NCBI GenBank assembly: GCA_036346225.1
Contig: JARFIW010001458.1
Span: 1,984,001 to 2,048,000 of the forward strand
Direction of reading: 5' to 3'
Length of the DNA stretch: 64,000 nt
DNA from: Platerodrilus igneus
Taxonomy: Eukaryota; Arthropoda; Insecta; Coleoptera; Lycidae
The notes below the pieces were generated by a model that was not told where the DNA came from, ran no database searches, and was given only the letters and a program-made list of their open reading frames with translations. Shown one piece after another: positions 10,440-22,195 of the stretch. A program made the translations under genes and the position numbers. Within the stretch, counting starts at the first letter, position 1. Every line of letters starts with the position of its first letter.

Positions 10440-12440
10440 GAAATTTATAGTGGCGCAAAAACTAAAATTATTAAACAATACAAAGCAAATATTTAAATAT
10501 ACAGCTTAATTCTACAATTAAGACGTTTTCCATTATCTTAAGTAATGTTTTCCAAGTGTATAAAACCTACATATATAACCACACCCTAACAAAATAAATA
10601 GTTATATAGGCTAGCTAGTCAAAATGCTAAATTGTGGGTTTTTAATTTTTCTTTTACCAAACCTACTCTCAGTTGTAAATAGAATTCGCTTTATATCAAA
10701 TGTATAGCGATTAACAATTGTTGTTTCCACTTTAATATTGGAGAAGTTTAGCGTAGAATTTTGTGACTGGTTGTCGTAATTTTATAAAATAGTGTTAAAA
10801 CCCTAAATTTACGTTAATTTTATGGTTTATTTATGTAACCATAGGCATAATGAAAGCTTTATAAGAGAAAAAAGTATGCAATTGCAAACTACAGTGTGCG
10901 TATAAAGCATGCATAATTGAATTCCTTAATAAGCAAGTTTTTATAATATGTACTCGCCTGCCAATAACCATGTATTATTCGTTTCTTTCAGCGATGAGAG
11001 TCTTATACAAAAACGGTTATATTTACAAGCAGATTGAGTTTACAGTACCGTTTTCAACGTTTCAGGAGATTAACCTATAGATTCGTTAGCTTCAACTTCC
11101 ATTAAAAATCTCCAAGCTGGATAAAGTGGGAACTGAATCAGATTTCTGTATATAGCTCACCGTAAAAGCTATGTATTTTGATCAATTAATTACGCAAACT
11201 CAAACAAATTTATATCTTGTAAAAGATAAAGGCTTTACAATAATATAAGTGAATAAAATAATGATGTTTTTCGACAAACTGCTTTACCTATTATTCTCTA
11301 ATATAGAGATACCTTCAATACGTTTTTGTACGATTTTCACATTAGTTACGATAAACAAAAATTTTGGAAGAAGCAAACGTGCTATACAGGGTCACGGGCA
11401 GTTTCGTATTTGAAATATTTATATACATGTGAAAAGAAGACATTTATAGGTTTGTTATCTAAGGTTTTGAATCTAACAAGAATTTAGTAAAATAGAGGTA
11501 CCTGACCGCATAAAAGGTGAAGATCGTGGCAAATCTGTTAGAATTTGTTGACCTAAAGGCAAACATATACGCATCTTGAATTTCTGAAAACGTAGTAAAA
11601 AGGTCAAGAGTAGTAATGAGTATTAGAACAATTATATTTGATAACTATAATAAGACAATGTTTGATCACGATATCGTATAAAAACTTCAACATTTAGTTA
11701 AATTATACCTTTACAGTCGTGATTGGTATTCGCTTTATGTTCATATGGTATAATGTGATTCAAATTCATAAACAAATTCTACTTTTATCGTATACACTTT
11801 GAAAGTAAGAACAATGTATAAAAAATATTCGATAATAATGTGTGTGATGTATTATAGAAGGATGTAATAGTCGAAAATGTCAAATATGTAAAATTGCTTT
11901 CCATTTTTATAGCATCTTTATTCTAAAAACCATACAATAATATAAAAAGTAAATAAAAATTTCATTTTGTCTTGAATAAAATGATGGGAATATTTATTCT
12001 ATTTTCTCGTACATGCCATGAAAACAGAGCAAACAATAAGATTTGATGTATGAAGCTCATACATGTTTACCACATTTATATTTTTTCTATAGCATTTATG
12101 ACCGTTTGGTTTCAGTTATCCATTTTTATCTCTTGCAAGTTTGACAGAATGTGTCAGTTTCTATTTTCGGTTGATGAACATTAGTAGCGTGGTCACTCAG
12201 AAACGAATAAAATAACAAACTTAGTTTTCTGTAAACTGTAGTAGATTGTTTTCTTGTACCTATTTTCGTTGTACAACAGATGTATATTTTTTTGTAACTA
12301 AAAAAAAATTAACTCGACTTGCACCTTTTTGTAGTTGTGTTGTAGTCTGTATTATAATCTACTACACACTTTGGCCTCAGTAGAGCATTTTTTGCCTTAC
12401 TTTCTTTCAGTATCAATAATTATATCACATTACCATGTGG
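10440..12440. other. 2-kb stretch with no gene seen
   Basis: AT-rich sequence. A lone TATACAGGGTCACGG near 11387 recalls the CAGGGTG motif of the dispersed family, but no (TA)n end follows. Confidence 0.4.
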
Positions 12441-12460
12441 ATAGCATCAAAACATTTGTG

Positions 12461-12555
12461 TGTGTGTCTGTGTCTGTGTGTGTGTGTGTGTGCGCGTGTG
12501 TGTGCGCGTGTATTTGCGTGTGTGGGTATGTGTATATATATATATATATATATAA
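12461..12555. repeat. (GT)n/(TA)n compound microsatellite
   Basis: A TGTG array with interspersed GCGC steps runs directly into (TA)n at about 12534-12554. The predicted peptide across it is a repeat artefact. Confidence 0.9.
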
Positions 12556-12681
12556 AGTAAGATGTATCTGTAAACAAACTCTTATGAAAATAATAAGAGC
12601 TATTGACAAATACAGATCGGGCTGGTAGTTATATAGCCATTAACAAAACATTAGCTTTATTACTTCATAGGGGAGGAAACA

Positions 12682-12726
12682 TCCACTGACCAATGGTTTC
12701 GGCTTGTTAAGCCTCATCAGAGTGAA
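12682..12726 (-). ncRNA. Hammerhead ribozyme motif 2 (type I)
   Basis: On the minus strand it reads: UUCACU, CUGAUGA, stem II GGCUU-AAC-AAGCC (5 bp), GAAA, stem III CC-AUU-GG, cleavage triplet GUC, then AGUGGA. AGUGGA pairs with the opening strand over 6 bp, one of them a G-U pair. Every core nucleotide is conserved. Predicted cleavage lies between 12688 and 12687. Downstream of the cleavage site GCTAATGTTTTG...TTAATGGC resembles GCTAATATTGAG...GCCATTAAA after motif 1, so the two may come from one element family. Confidence 0.85.
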
Positions 12727-13019
12727 ATAGTTCCCAAGAACCCTATCAAGTAATCGAAGCTATTATAATGATATAATTTCGAAACAATCACTGTACTATG
12801 GCAAAAGTAAATAAAACCGTCATCAGGTGATAAAACACCAACACTACTAAAGTGTGGAAGTACAGAATTGAACCGAAACTAAATAATAATAAATAAATAA
12901 ATTTTCTAGATGTTACAACAAAATTTATTTGCAAACGTAACAAACCTTCTCGTGGCGACACCCGGGTTCATGTCCCAAAGGCAATTCAAATAAATAAAGA
13001 CAAGTTATTGATTTGTCTA

Positions 13020-13750
13020 ACTTTTTCGTATGAGATGGTTATTTTTTGCTTTTCTTTTATTGTGATAAATTTGTTTGTTTCTGTTTGGATCCATTGTGCG
13101 TGCGGTGTGTGTTGTGTATGGTGGGTTGCTTATTTGAATTTGGTTTTGTATATAGTTCAGTAGAATTTCCTTTGATATTAGATTAGTGTCTTGTTTTGTT
13201 CTTCCTGTTATTGTTTTCTAGGTATCTTCTAAGTGTTTTGGCTAGTGCTTGTAGTTTTTGTTTCTTTTCGTCTAGTTCTTTTATTGCTCTTTGTTTCGAT
13301 ATTTCTCCTGCTACTTTTTGTTTTTTATTTGAATATTTTTTTATGTATTGTATTAATTGTCCAATGTTTCTTCACAGTTTCAGTATTTTTGTTTGTATTC
13401 TGTATTGTCATGGTGGTATTGTTTGATTCTTTTGTTTGATATCTGTTGATTGTTCGATTTTGTGTGGATTCTTATTGTGGCGAGTGCTCCCGTATTGATT
13501 AGTTGTTGTAGTTCTGTCATAGCTGTGTCATTTTGTATTTTCTTTTCTATTATTGTGTTAATGTGTGCAAGTGTATGTGTCGTCTGGTACTTTGTGTATG
13601 AACACTTTTATGTCATTATTCGTGTATTTAATTTTTATGTATGTTATTTCAATTTTTCTTCTATTTCTGTGATTTCTGTGCTTTGTGCTATTTCATTTGG
13701 TGTGTATATTTGTTTTTTATTCCTGTTATTATGTGTTTCTGTTGATTAGC
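13020..13750 (-). other. Low-complexity stretch, possible LINE coding fragment
   Basis: The plus strand is T/G-rich and its open frames (for example 13196-13426 and 13450-13749) are hydrophobic by composition, so I do not call them genes. On the minus strand a fragment such as ELDEKKQKLQALAKTLRRY near 13220-13290 resembles the basic, coiled region that precedes the reverse transcriptase in some LINEs. It is surrounded by stops. Low confidence. Confidence 0.25.
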
Positions 13751-14216
13751 ATGTGTCGAGGATAACTAACGTTTGTATTATATGCGTCACTTGGTAATTA
13801 ATATTTTATGTGTCTTTAACAATCAATCGAGCTAAAATTTTGATACACTGCACAGTTTAGTAGTTACCTAATCTTAGTATGATCTAATAAAGACACACAT
13901 TTTAGCTTTAGCATTAAACTTATTTATGCTGGAAGGAATTATACAAATTATTGCAAAGTTTATTCAATTTAGACTCTTTTATTAGATATAGTAAATCGCT
14001 TAAGCAAAGCTTCATCTAATATTCACTTTTTTTGCAGGTAAATCCGGCGAACTTGGATAAACAACTACTTCTGGTTATGCGCAGTATTTGAAACATTATC
14101 TGTTGCAATGGAATAAGCTACATGTTAAAATAAACGGTTTAATCAGTTGATTAAGAAAAAAATTTTAAGAATTGCTATGTAAAGTATTTGAAAAATTTGT
14201 TAAACAAAAATTCTTA

Positions 14217-14820
14217 ATGCGGAGAGATAAAGCAGTTGTGATAGCTGCCAGTGCTTACACGTACAATAGTGGTGAAGACCGCAATCCCAGAGGGGAAGAC
14301 CACCGCTATGCAGCGGTACGTCCCCAAATGTATGGTGAAGCATTGCAGATACAGGATCCTGATCCTGCTGCCCATGGTAGTGAACAGCAAGACAGTACCA
14401 GAAAATCAGGGTGTACTTTAAGTTGCTGTTCAAAGGAAGAAGTAGCCGAACAAGAAAATGTTTCAAGATCTCAAATAGATCCAAATGTCATGGCTTCTTA
14501 CGGGGTTCGGCAAAGGAACGGTGCACATGATGCTGAAGATGATGGAGGGTTTGTACCTCAAAACTCTAGACACAGGGGTGTCATAATTAATGCGACCGGT
14601 AATTCAAGGGTAGTGAGATCGCGAAGCACGCAGCAATTGCATAGGCGTCGACGTTGTTGCTGTTTTCGTGGTCGCACCAGACCCGAAGATCGGCGACCAT
14701 CTTCCCCATCGCATATTTCCTGCTGCTTTGCATTTTGTGGATCAAGCACTTTAGTAATAGTCCTAGTGCTTCTAGTACTGGTCTTTGCAATGGTGTCAGC
14801 TGTGCTCATCTATAACCATT
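14217..14820 (+). CDS. First coding exon of a probable type II membrane protein
   Basis: A splice-acceptor-like TTTTTTTGCAG ends at 14037. The ATG at 14217 (MRRDKAVVIAASAY) opens about 201 codons with much less AT-biased codons than the surroundings. The protein has a polar N-terminal part with no signal peptide, a TLSCCSKEE cluster, a very basic HRRRRCCCFRGR patch, SHISCCFAFC, and then a 20-23 residue membrane segment (STLVIVLVLLVLVFAMVSAV) followed by LIYNH. A GTAGGT donor lies right after codon 201 at 14821, and the frame would otherwise stop at 14846. Cys clusters beside the membrane suggest palmitoylation. The topology implied is a cytoplasmic N-terminus with an extracellular part encoded by later exons, which I do not find here. 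I do not recognise the family. This is the only segment in the window that looks like an intact host exon. Confidence 0.55.
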
Positions 14821-14849
14821 GTAGGTTTATTGCTATGCATGCATAAATT

Positions 14850-17180
14850 GTAGTTCTTATATTATTATAAAAAAAATATTTATTAGCAATTCGTAATACC
14901 ATAAAAAAAGTCTCTGTAGCTTTCACCTCGAAAACCTAAACTATGGATATATTTTCAATCTGGTTTGTTACAATAGAAAGAAAGCTTCGTGGTTACTCAC
15001 TCAACATGCATTTTTGAATTATATGGTAATCACGTTTGTAACCACTTCTCTTCAATGAAGTAACACTGAGAAACACACCTATAAAATTTTCTTTTGCCAC
15101 ACATAAAATTTTCCACTGTAAAAGTAGAAAGCAATTAATAATTTTAAAAAGTGATCACTGCTTGAACGACGAATGCAATTGTCGAAAATATAGCAGCTTG
15201 TAAACGCCCACAAACGCATTTCCTTGATCGTAACCTTAATAAGATATTTCTGGTTGTAACAGAATATGGTACAGGTTATGGAGTTGTTTGCTATCGCTGA
15301 CAAGCATTATAACAATAAAATGTTTTTCATTACATTAGTGATTCCCAAGATTTAGGTTAAAATTGGTTTTTGAGTAAAATTTTGTTTCGCTTTTGTTTTA
15401 CTTAAAAAAAAAGTCAAGTGAAATTGGTCCTAATGACGCCAAACCTATTTATGAAAATAAAAAGATAACTATCTAAGGTTCCCGTCTTTATACAGTAAAT
15501 TTAATTTATATATTAATTTTGATTTTGTTTCTTAGTCAGTTTCTTTTTACAAAAACTAGTCTGTATAGACTTTTCTTACGGGTTTCTTTTATATCTAATT
15601 TTGGATTTGAATTTTAAGTTTTTTACATTAGTTGGTTGATTTAACCTTGATTCTTTCTCACCTAAATATTTTCAGGTTCAATGGTTGCATGTAGCAACTA
15701 TCGAGTACAATTATCCTAAGCTGACTACTATTGTGTTCAAAAGAGATGTTCCATTTCTAGCACTTTCGATTATTTTTAATTTTACTTATACTTGTTGAAC
15801 GATTGCGTTCCATAATTTCATTAAATATCTGCAATACTTTTTGTTATACTTAGTGCTATATTGAATTTCTTCTCATCCGATTACATTTTCTTGGGCACCC
15901 ATCAAAACGATCAATTGCTACAATATCTATAGTTTTATTATACATATCCATATTAGTATCTTTTGTGTGAAAGCATTGTTTTGGAAATGTATCTAAATTA
16001 CTTTTGCCTCAACACCAAAATTTGACAAAGTCGTGCACTAAAAGATTTCAAAATGTACACGAACATTTTCCAGCCGATGTGTTGTAAAACTTTGAAGCTC
16101 CTCTATCAAGATTTACTTCTGTTGCGTTATTTCGAATTTTTATTTTATATTCCAAATTCCAAACAATTTTAACTGTTTTTGAATAAACTTATTGCAGTCT
16201 CTACAAGGCTTTCGGAACATTCTTTCGGTAACTTTTTAATTCGATTTCAGCAACTCATTATATTAAAAACTAATATAGGTCGCGCTATTCTATAATGCTG
16301 TAATATATGCCCTATTATCATGGCTCTTCTATTGTTTACCGTTTTCCACATATTCCTTCTTCTTCTTCTGCCATTTCTGGTACCTCTTTTTTCCTAACTT
16401 TGTTACGTTAACTTTCTGAAATAGAATGATTTTTGCATTAATTTGCAACTGCCTTGTGTATTAAAAAGTACTTTCTAAATTGTATAAAAGACTGCATGCT
16501 TTTTATGTCATCTAAAATTATACAAACGGTCATGTAACAAGTTCGCGTACCTCCCAATTAAAATAAATACGGATTAAAATTTCCGTCAGTGCCCACTTTA
16601 TGGTCTGTAGCTTTGCAAATGTTAAAAGCACGCGTTTTAATATTCTGAAATATCTGATTCAATGTTCAAAACACCCTCGCTATATAAATTTATGGAAATA
16701 AGGCAAGAAGCTGCTTGTTGATTCCTTCTTTAAACCACGTTCGAAACATCACCAGTAAAAAATGTACATGCTATTAATGGTTAGTACTGAGAAATCCTAT
16801 TTAGATATATTGAACGTGTTGAGCTCGATCAAGCTTGCAAGTGATAAACCATCTTCTAATTAATCATTCCCGTATCGTAGGACGATAACAATACAAATCT
16901 CTATTCATTTCTATAAGTTAGGCAACCGGCTATACGTTGTGTTCCCTTTGGCTACATAAAAGGTTGCATGCTTGCTTGACCTTGTAAAAAATACGTTACT
17001 TTCCCAAGCAAACGCAAAATTCAATAGAAACCATTATAGTCTGTTTATTTGCGTTAATTGGCTATTTTTCGAAGATATTTTGCAGCTGTTGTCTGGAAAA
17101 TAAACTTTTACACTGGCTTTGCCGAATATTTCACACAATATCGATGGGAATGGTTTTTCGCTAATTTCACCGTCGTTCTC
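14850..17180. other. No gene seen; likely intronic or intergenic
   Basis: AT-rich sequence without coding motifs. If the 14.2-kb exon is real, this is the beginning of its downstream intron. Confidence 0.4.
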
Positions 17181-17352
17181 AATCTGTATAAATACAACCT
17201 AAGCGTTTGAAAGACCCTCAGCTCTATTCGATTCTAATTCTATACAACCTCCTTTTAGCACACAGAAACGTTGTAAGTCGCGATTTTTAAAATGCATAGT
17301 AGTACGTAGTGTTCTAATATAGTTAATTTGGATCATTCAGCATACAGTCCGT

Positions 17353-18222
17353 CGACAAATGCAGACCGCATTTGCTACTCCTAAGATGACACCAAAGCAG
17401 CAGACAGCTTGGCTTAAGGTACAGTTTTTCTGTTTTCTTTACATTTGCTGCTGTTTTGAAAGATAAACCCTTCTTTGGTTAATTCTGTAATTTAGGACCA
17501 ATGATTATCCCGTAAATTACAGACTTTACGTTACCAAATTTACGTTCACAATGCACGGGCGATTATGTCATTATTTTCCAGCTCAAAATTAAGTAAATCA
17601 AAGATTACGTTAGAGCACTTTTACTGTGTCCATTGTCTTTGTACATCAATGTTAACGTCAACTCCTTGCGTACCAAATTAGTTAATACTTGGTTGATTTA
17701 AGTTAGGGCTACGTTATTTAAGTTTAATGTTACGTTCTGATTCTTAAAAATTGCACTTCCTAAAGTAAGTACAAATGGCTATGTATTACTGTATTATTTC
17801 TTGTATATATTTAGGCTTGGAAACATTATGTAAGTATGTATATACTATTTAGATTCTAAAATTTTATAATCGATATTTGCTTACATGCACATGTATATAT
17901 TATATTATATGCAAATTGACACGCTGTTTACAACACATTATAACAGGACGATTGTGTAAACGTGCGTTTTGACTTTTGCAAATAATCCTTTTTGAAACTG
18001 TATGTTTAACTTACAGTTTGTAATATAACTATTTACTGAGGTTTCAAATTTTTCTTACTGTATTCCCCACCCCACTCTCCGGAGGTTTTGGGCTAGCTCC
18101 AAATCCAATTCTTTTGGATTACTATTCTACAATTCTCCCCTATTTTGTTGCGGTATACGTATGGGTGATTTTCTTTACTCACTTTACTGCTTTCTTTTCT
18201 GTCTCCTTGGAAAGCCGTAACA
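17353..18222 (+). mobile_element. LTR copy A of a tRNA-Lys-primed (Gypsy-like) element
   Basis: About 870 bp here is the reverse complement of 31119-31404 joined to 35188-35753. A TATAAATA at 17187 may be this LTR's TATA box, so the true start may be upstream of the region of shared homology. The 3' end reads CGTAACA at 18216-18222, followed by TAAAATTCAGCACCCAACCA. That is a decayed version of a primer-binding site complementary to tRNA-Lys, compared with TGGCGCCCAACGTGG in the relative at 53.3 kb. Orientation is plus. Confidence 0.7.
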
Positions 18223-18830
18223 TAAAATTCAGCACCCAACCAGGCAGCCGAAAGTTTTTGGCAAAAGCAGGAGAAATTAGAGAATCTAATTGATGACGTA
18301 GCTTAGGAGTAATGTCGGTAACATGTGGGCAGAAACGGAAGCAGTGATTACCAATGAGGAAGGAGAAGCAAAGGTCCGTTGGCCAGTGCTAAAATTTGGG
18401 ACACATTGTATTGACTCTCAAAGGTCGACACTAACAATGAGTTCGTGTGGAACTTCATGGATCACAAGCACGTCCGAAGTAATGACAGAATTTTGGAGCA
18501 CTATAGGGAGAGAAAAGGACTCTTTGGAATTGGCGGCTAAGCGACAGAAAGAATACGAGAAAGTGTGAAGAGAAAGGTGTAGATTTTTTGAACGGTTCTA
18601 ACCGGGACCGCCAAGAATGGAACGCGTAACATCGTAATCAAGGACACCAGTAAAAGAAATACTAAAGAATTGAGCTTTTAAATAAGAACATTTGTCGCCA
18701 CGCACATTCGCTCAAAAAAATCTAGGAGGGCGCGGGATTGATCGTTGATACCAGAGAAACGAGAATCCAAAGCCGATAAGACTATAGGTTCAACGAGTTG
18801 TTCCGAAGATCCTACTTACGGTTTAGAGTA
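18223..18830 (+). other. Probable decayed internal region after LTR A
   Basis: Immediately after the PBS, short frames such as AAESFWQKQEKLENLIDDVA and an 81-residue frame at 18323-18568 could be Gag remnants. No zinc knuckle, protease or polymerase motif is visible, so this assignment rests on position only. Confidence 0.3.
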
Positions 18831-18835
18831 TTTTG

Positions 18836-18985
18836 TGTTACGATATTCCGTGCAGACAAGAAAAAAGTACTAAAGTAAGTAAAAAAAATTTTCTACACCG
18901 AATACCGCAACAAAACAGGGAAAATCGCGGAATAGAAATCCAAGGAATTAGATTTCGGACCTACTCAAAAACCTCGGTACCAACT
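18836..18985 (-). mobile_element. LTR fragment C of the same family, inverted
   Basis: It begins exactly at the terminal heptamer TGTTACG (18836-18842) and follows LTR copy B (31119 onwards) through CTACACCGAATACCGCAAC up to about 18985, where similarity stops. It is a truncated copy in the opposite orientation to copy A, about 0.6 kb away. Confidence 0.6.
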
Positions 18986-19149
18986 TGCTATGCCAATCAG
19001 TTGACTGACTGTTGCAACAGAGGAAGGAGGAGGGATCTTACGAACAGCAGAAACATTGCGGGATTAACAAGGAGATTATCCCGGTTAACTACGTAAGCAG
19101 GACAGCGAAGTTAAAAAAGTCAGAAATGACATTTGTCTTGGCGGAAAGA

Positions 19150-19380
19150 AAGGCCACCAGAAAGAACTAAGTCAAGAATCCGGAGATGTTCCTCGAAGGA
19201 AGAAGTAGCATTGGTTGGGGAACTTTTCGCAAAACAGGATGATCAGAGGGTGTAGTAGTTCTAACACACGGTTGAAGAGGAGGTGGTGATGGAGATGGTA
19301 GTATTAGTGGTTGTAGTTTAGGAAACTCAGTTATGGAAGAAACCCATTTGTTTCTTGTATTGGTAATCTTTCGGGGAATA
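19150..19380 (-). pseudogene. Partial duplicate of the Gag-like proline-rich segment
   Basis: This matches 21480-21690 in the same orientation: minus-strand KWVSSITEFPKLQP, a run of Pro and Ser, then TTTPSDHPVLRK, compared with RVSSTTYHDFPKPQQQ, PPPSPPPQP and TTTPTVNPVLRK there. It is a second broken copy of one retroelement Gag. Confidence 0.5.
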
Positions 19381-19914
19381 ATTCGCAGTTGTTTGGAATA
19401 TATTTTTACTTGTGTTTGCAGAATATTTCACACAGGTAGGGGTTGAAAGCAGAAGCCATGGTGCAGGCAGTACTCTAATAAAACAAAGCAAAAGAAAATT
19501 CGTTTGAAAAAACTCAAAGAAAAGCAGAAAACAAAAAAAAATCTATCCGGCTCGAAAGTCTAGTATACACCAATAGGATAAATAAAAGAAAATTTCCCTC
19601 AAGAAAACTACAAAAAACGCTCAAAAATCAACAAAGGAATTGTAATCCGACTTGAGGGACCAGTACACCGGACAATATCAAGAAGTATAAAGGACGGGAA
19701 TAGGAAAAGTAGAAGGTAGCAATCATCGAGGACAAAGATGGAATGGCCCAACACTGCAAAATGTGGTCGTAAGACAAATATCTCTATTAAAAAGATAGTA
19801 AAAAAAGAACGAGGAGGAAAACCAATAGTAACGGGGGTTTCAGAATGTTTTTAGTTTTTAAATTGACCAATACGCGCCAACCGCAGGTAGCAGGGAGAGG
19901 GGAGTGGACTCAAA

Positions 19915-20745
19915 TGCTTGGCCGGCTTGTTAAGTTTAGTAGCCATAAATCGTTTCACGAGACCACAGCGCGCGTTTTGCGTGCGAGCGTTTTATAGAAA
20001 TAAAGATTCTTACACTATTGTTCGTCGTCTCTACAGGACAAATTTTAATTTAACAAGCTTAAAACATGTGTCAAGTGCCAATTTAATTAAGCATTGGGTG
20101 TGCAAGTTTTTAAGAGACTGGGAATACAGTGCCGGACAAATCGTCTGGGCGCAAAAGGACATCAAGAACGACCTTGAACGTCGACCGCGTTCGCCAGTCT
20201 GTTACGACAGTCGTTGAGATTGCGCGCAGCTTCTCTTAATTTGAACAAATCTACGGTTCATCGCATTATTTCGAAAGATTTACATTTTCACCCCTATAAA
20301 ATTGTAATTGTTCAAGAAATGAAGCCTGATGATCCTGATAAACGAGTCGAATTCTGCAGGACAATGAAAAATCGTTTTAGTAGTTTCAATAACATCTGGT
20401 TCTCCGACGAATCGAATTTTCACATCAACGGTCATGTGAATAAACAAAATTGCAGATACTGGGCTCCCGAGAATCCGTTAGAACTGCATCAGAAGCCCTT
20501 GCACTCGCCAAAACTTGTTGTTTGGGCTGCCATATCAAGTCAAGGAATTATCGGCCCTTATTTTTTGAGGATGACCAAGGTCGAACTCAGACCGCTAATT
20601 CTGATCGTTATTGCCTTATGATCCGGACTTTTTTGGCTACAGAAATGTAAAACCAGAACGGCTACAACCGCAACACCTTTTTCCAGCAAGATGGAACCAC
20701 TTCTCATGTTACAAATGACTCATTAGCTGCCAAAACGAGACAATA
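19915..20745 (+). pseudogene. Tc1/mariner-superfamily transposase relic
   Basis: The N-terminal HTH region (QRAFCVRAFYRNKDSYTIVR, about 19960-20030) is followed by a frameshift near 20200. A second HTH segment (NLNKSTVHRIISKDLHFHPY), IWFSDESNFHINGHVNKQNC with the first catalytic Asp near 20405, KLVVWAAISSQGIIGPYF, another frameshift near 20570, and FFQQDGTTSH with the second Asp near 20690 come next. Similarity ends at about 20745, before the third acidic residue. The order matches a transposase type widespread in insects. It is truncated and frame-broken, so inactive. Confidence 0.75.
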
Positions 20746-20749
20746 ACTG

Positions 20750-21330
20750 TCAAGCTCCAAAGTAAGCAAGAGAACGATGAGAATGCTGGATAGAAATAAT
20801 CGAAGTACTTCAAGTGTTGGTGACAAAGAATGGTATTAGACAAACAATTCCAAAACCATCAGAAGGATAGAAAAAGGAAAGTGGCTCAAAGGGAACAAAG
20901 AAGTAAAGCTAAAAAAAACCATAAGAAAGCGGCACCAGAACTGCAGGAAGAGGACAGAACTAAAGAAAAGAAGGAAAATAGGAAATGTGTGTTAGTGGGT
21001 ATGTGTTGGACCGTTTTAGTCGTCTCTTACGACACGCATGTCGTACAGTGGGACTATTCTAATCCGGATTCACAGGGGGTATGGTGAGTAGTGTGTGGGC
21101 GGAATGATGAGTAAAAATCAAAACCAATAAAGCAAAGAATCTAGGAGTCAGGTTGCAAAGCATAGCAAAAATCAATGTACGAGTCTGGAGGCGCAAGGGC
21201 TAGGAATAGGGTGAGTATGAAACAAGAGAAGAAAAACCAATCAGAATAAAAAATTATTTAGAACATAAATCGGAAAGTCCAAAAATCAAATTCAAAGGAA
21301 AGGCGGCGTTAGCATAGAAATTGGAGACGC
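20750..21330 (+). other. Unassigned, possible retroelement 3' end
   Basis: A short Lys/Glu-rich open frame (20830-21087) ends near a GC-richer patch (21010-21080). That patch has the look of a LINE 3' region, but I cannot name a family. Confidence 0.2.
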
Positions 21331-21336
21331 AGAGAA

Positions 21337-22195
21337 CTAGTATTGGAGCGTAAAACGTTTGCGTCGCCAGAAGTAAAACAAAGCAAGATCAGGAACATGA
21401 GAATTACGCCGACCTACATCGTTAGGTTCTGAATCAACATAAAATATTTTCTGCTTCTTATTTCCTTTGTTAACTGGTTTCAATGGTTGAGTGAACAAGG
21501 CGAGGGGTAGTAATGGTTGGACAGTTTTCCGCAAAACAGGATTAACAGTGGGTGTAGTAGTTGTAACACGCGGTTGAGGAGGTGGTGACGGTGGTGGAAG
21601 TAGTAGTTGCTGTTGTGGTTTAGGAAAGTCATGATACGTTGTGGAAGAAACCCGTTTGTTTTTAGTATTGGTTAAAAAAGGAATAGAATCAGATATCATT
21701 TCAGCTACGTTAGATAAGGGAGCAGAACTGGAAAGAACCTCATTAACATTAGATAAAGGAACCGAATCAGGTAGAATTTCGTGAATATTAGATAAAGTAG
21801 AATTCTATTAACATTGGATAAAGGAACAGAATTAGGTAGCACTTCATTAACATTAGATAAAGGAACGGAATCAGGCGAGGTTCAGAAGAAAACTTAGAAC
21901 TAGAAAGAGCAGGAATTTGGCTCCTAGAGCTAAGGACATAATTTGAAGTATTATTGGAAGATCTATTAGTAGTACAATAATAGTTCCAACAGTTGCCGCG
22001 ATTAACTTCCTTATGCCCGCAAAACCATAGCAATGGAGTACTTGAGGACGAGTACAACGAATCGACACTTGAACAGGTTTGTCGCAATTGAAGCATGTGA
22101 ACTGGCGAGTAGAAGTAGACACAGGAATAGGAACAGCTAAAATTTTGGAAAAGGGCAACCAGGTAATATTCCGAAAGGGCATGACAGAGATATGT
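21337..22195 (-). pseudogene. Retroelement Gag (ORF1-like) relic
   Basis: On the minus strand a Cys/His-rich start (RQFTCFNCDKPVQVSIRC, then LHCYGF and, in a shifted frame, CGHKEVNRGNC; about 21990-22110) resembles CCHC zinc knuckles. It is followed by a Ser/Asn-rich stretch, the 13-residue tandem repeats at 21680-21880 and a proline-rich tail (PKPQQQ...TTTPTVNPVLRK) ending at 21337. Two or more frameshifts break it. The arrangement fits ORF1 of an R1-like LINE, although no matching ORF2 in this orientation is found. It abuts the plus-strand reverse transcriptase relic at about 22196, so a rearrangement junction lies there. Confidence 0.5.
21680..21880 (-). repeat. 39-bp (13-codon) tandem repeats in the Gag relic
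   Basis: The units start at 21680, 21719, 21758, 21797 (13 bp short) and 21823, with a partial unit after 21862. The minus-strand peptide unit is close to SNVNEVLPDSVPL. The 13-bp deletion in the fourth unit causes one of the frameshifts. Confidence 0.85.

Noticed and set aside
12950..12990. GGGTTCATGTCCC, similar to a tRNA T-arm or SINE B box
   Set aside because: No A box, no cloverleaf and two mismatches to the B-box consensus.
13196..13749. Hydrophobic plus-strand frames that resemble small membrane proteins
   Set aside because: They arise from T/G-rich low-complexity DNA; three overlapping frames are equally hydrophobic and none has a supported start or conserved motif.
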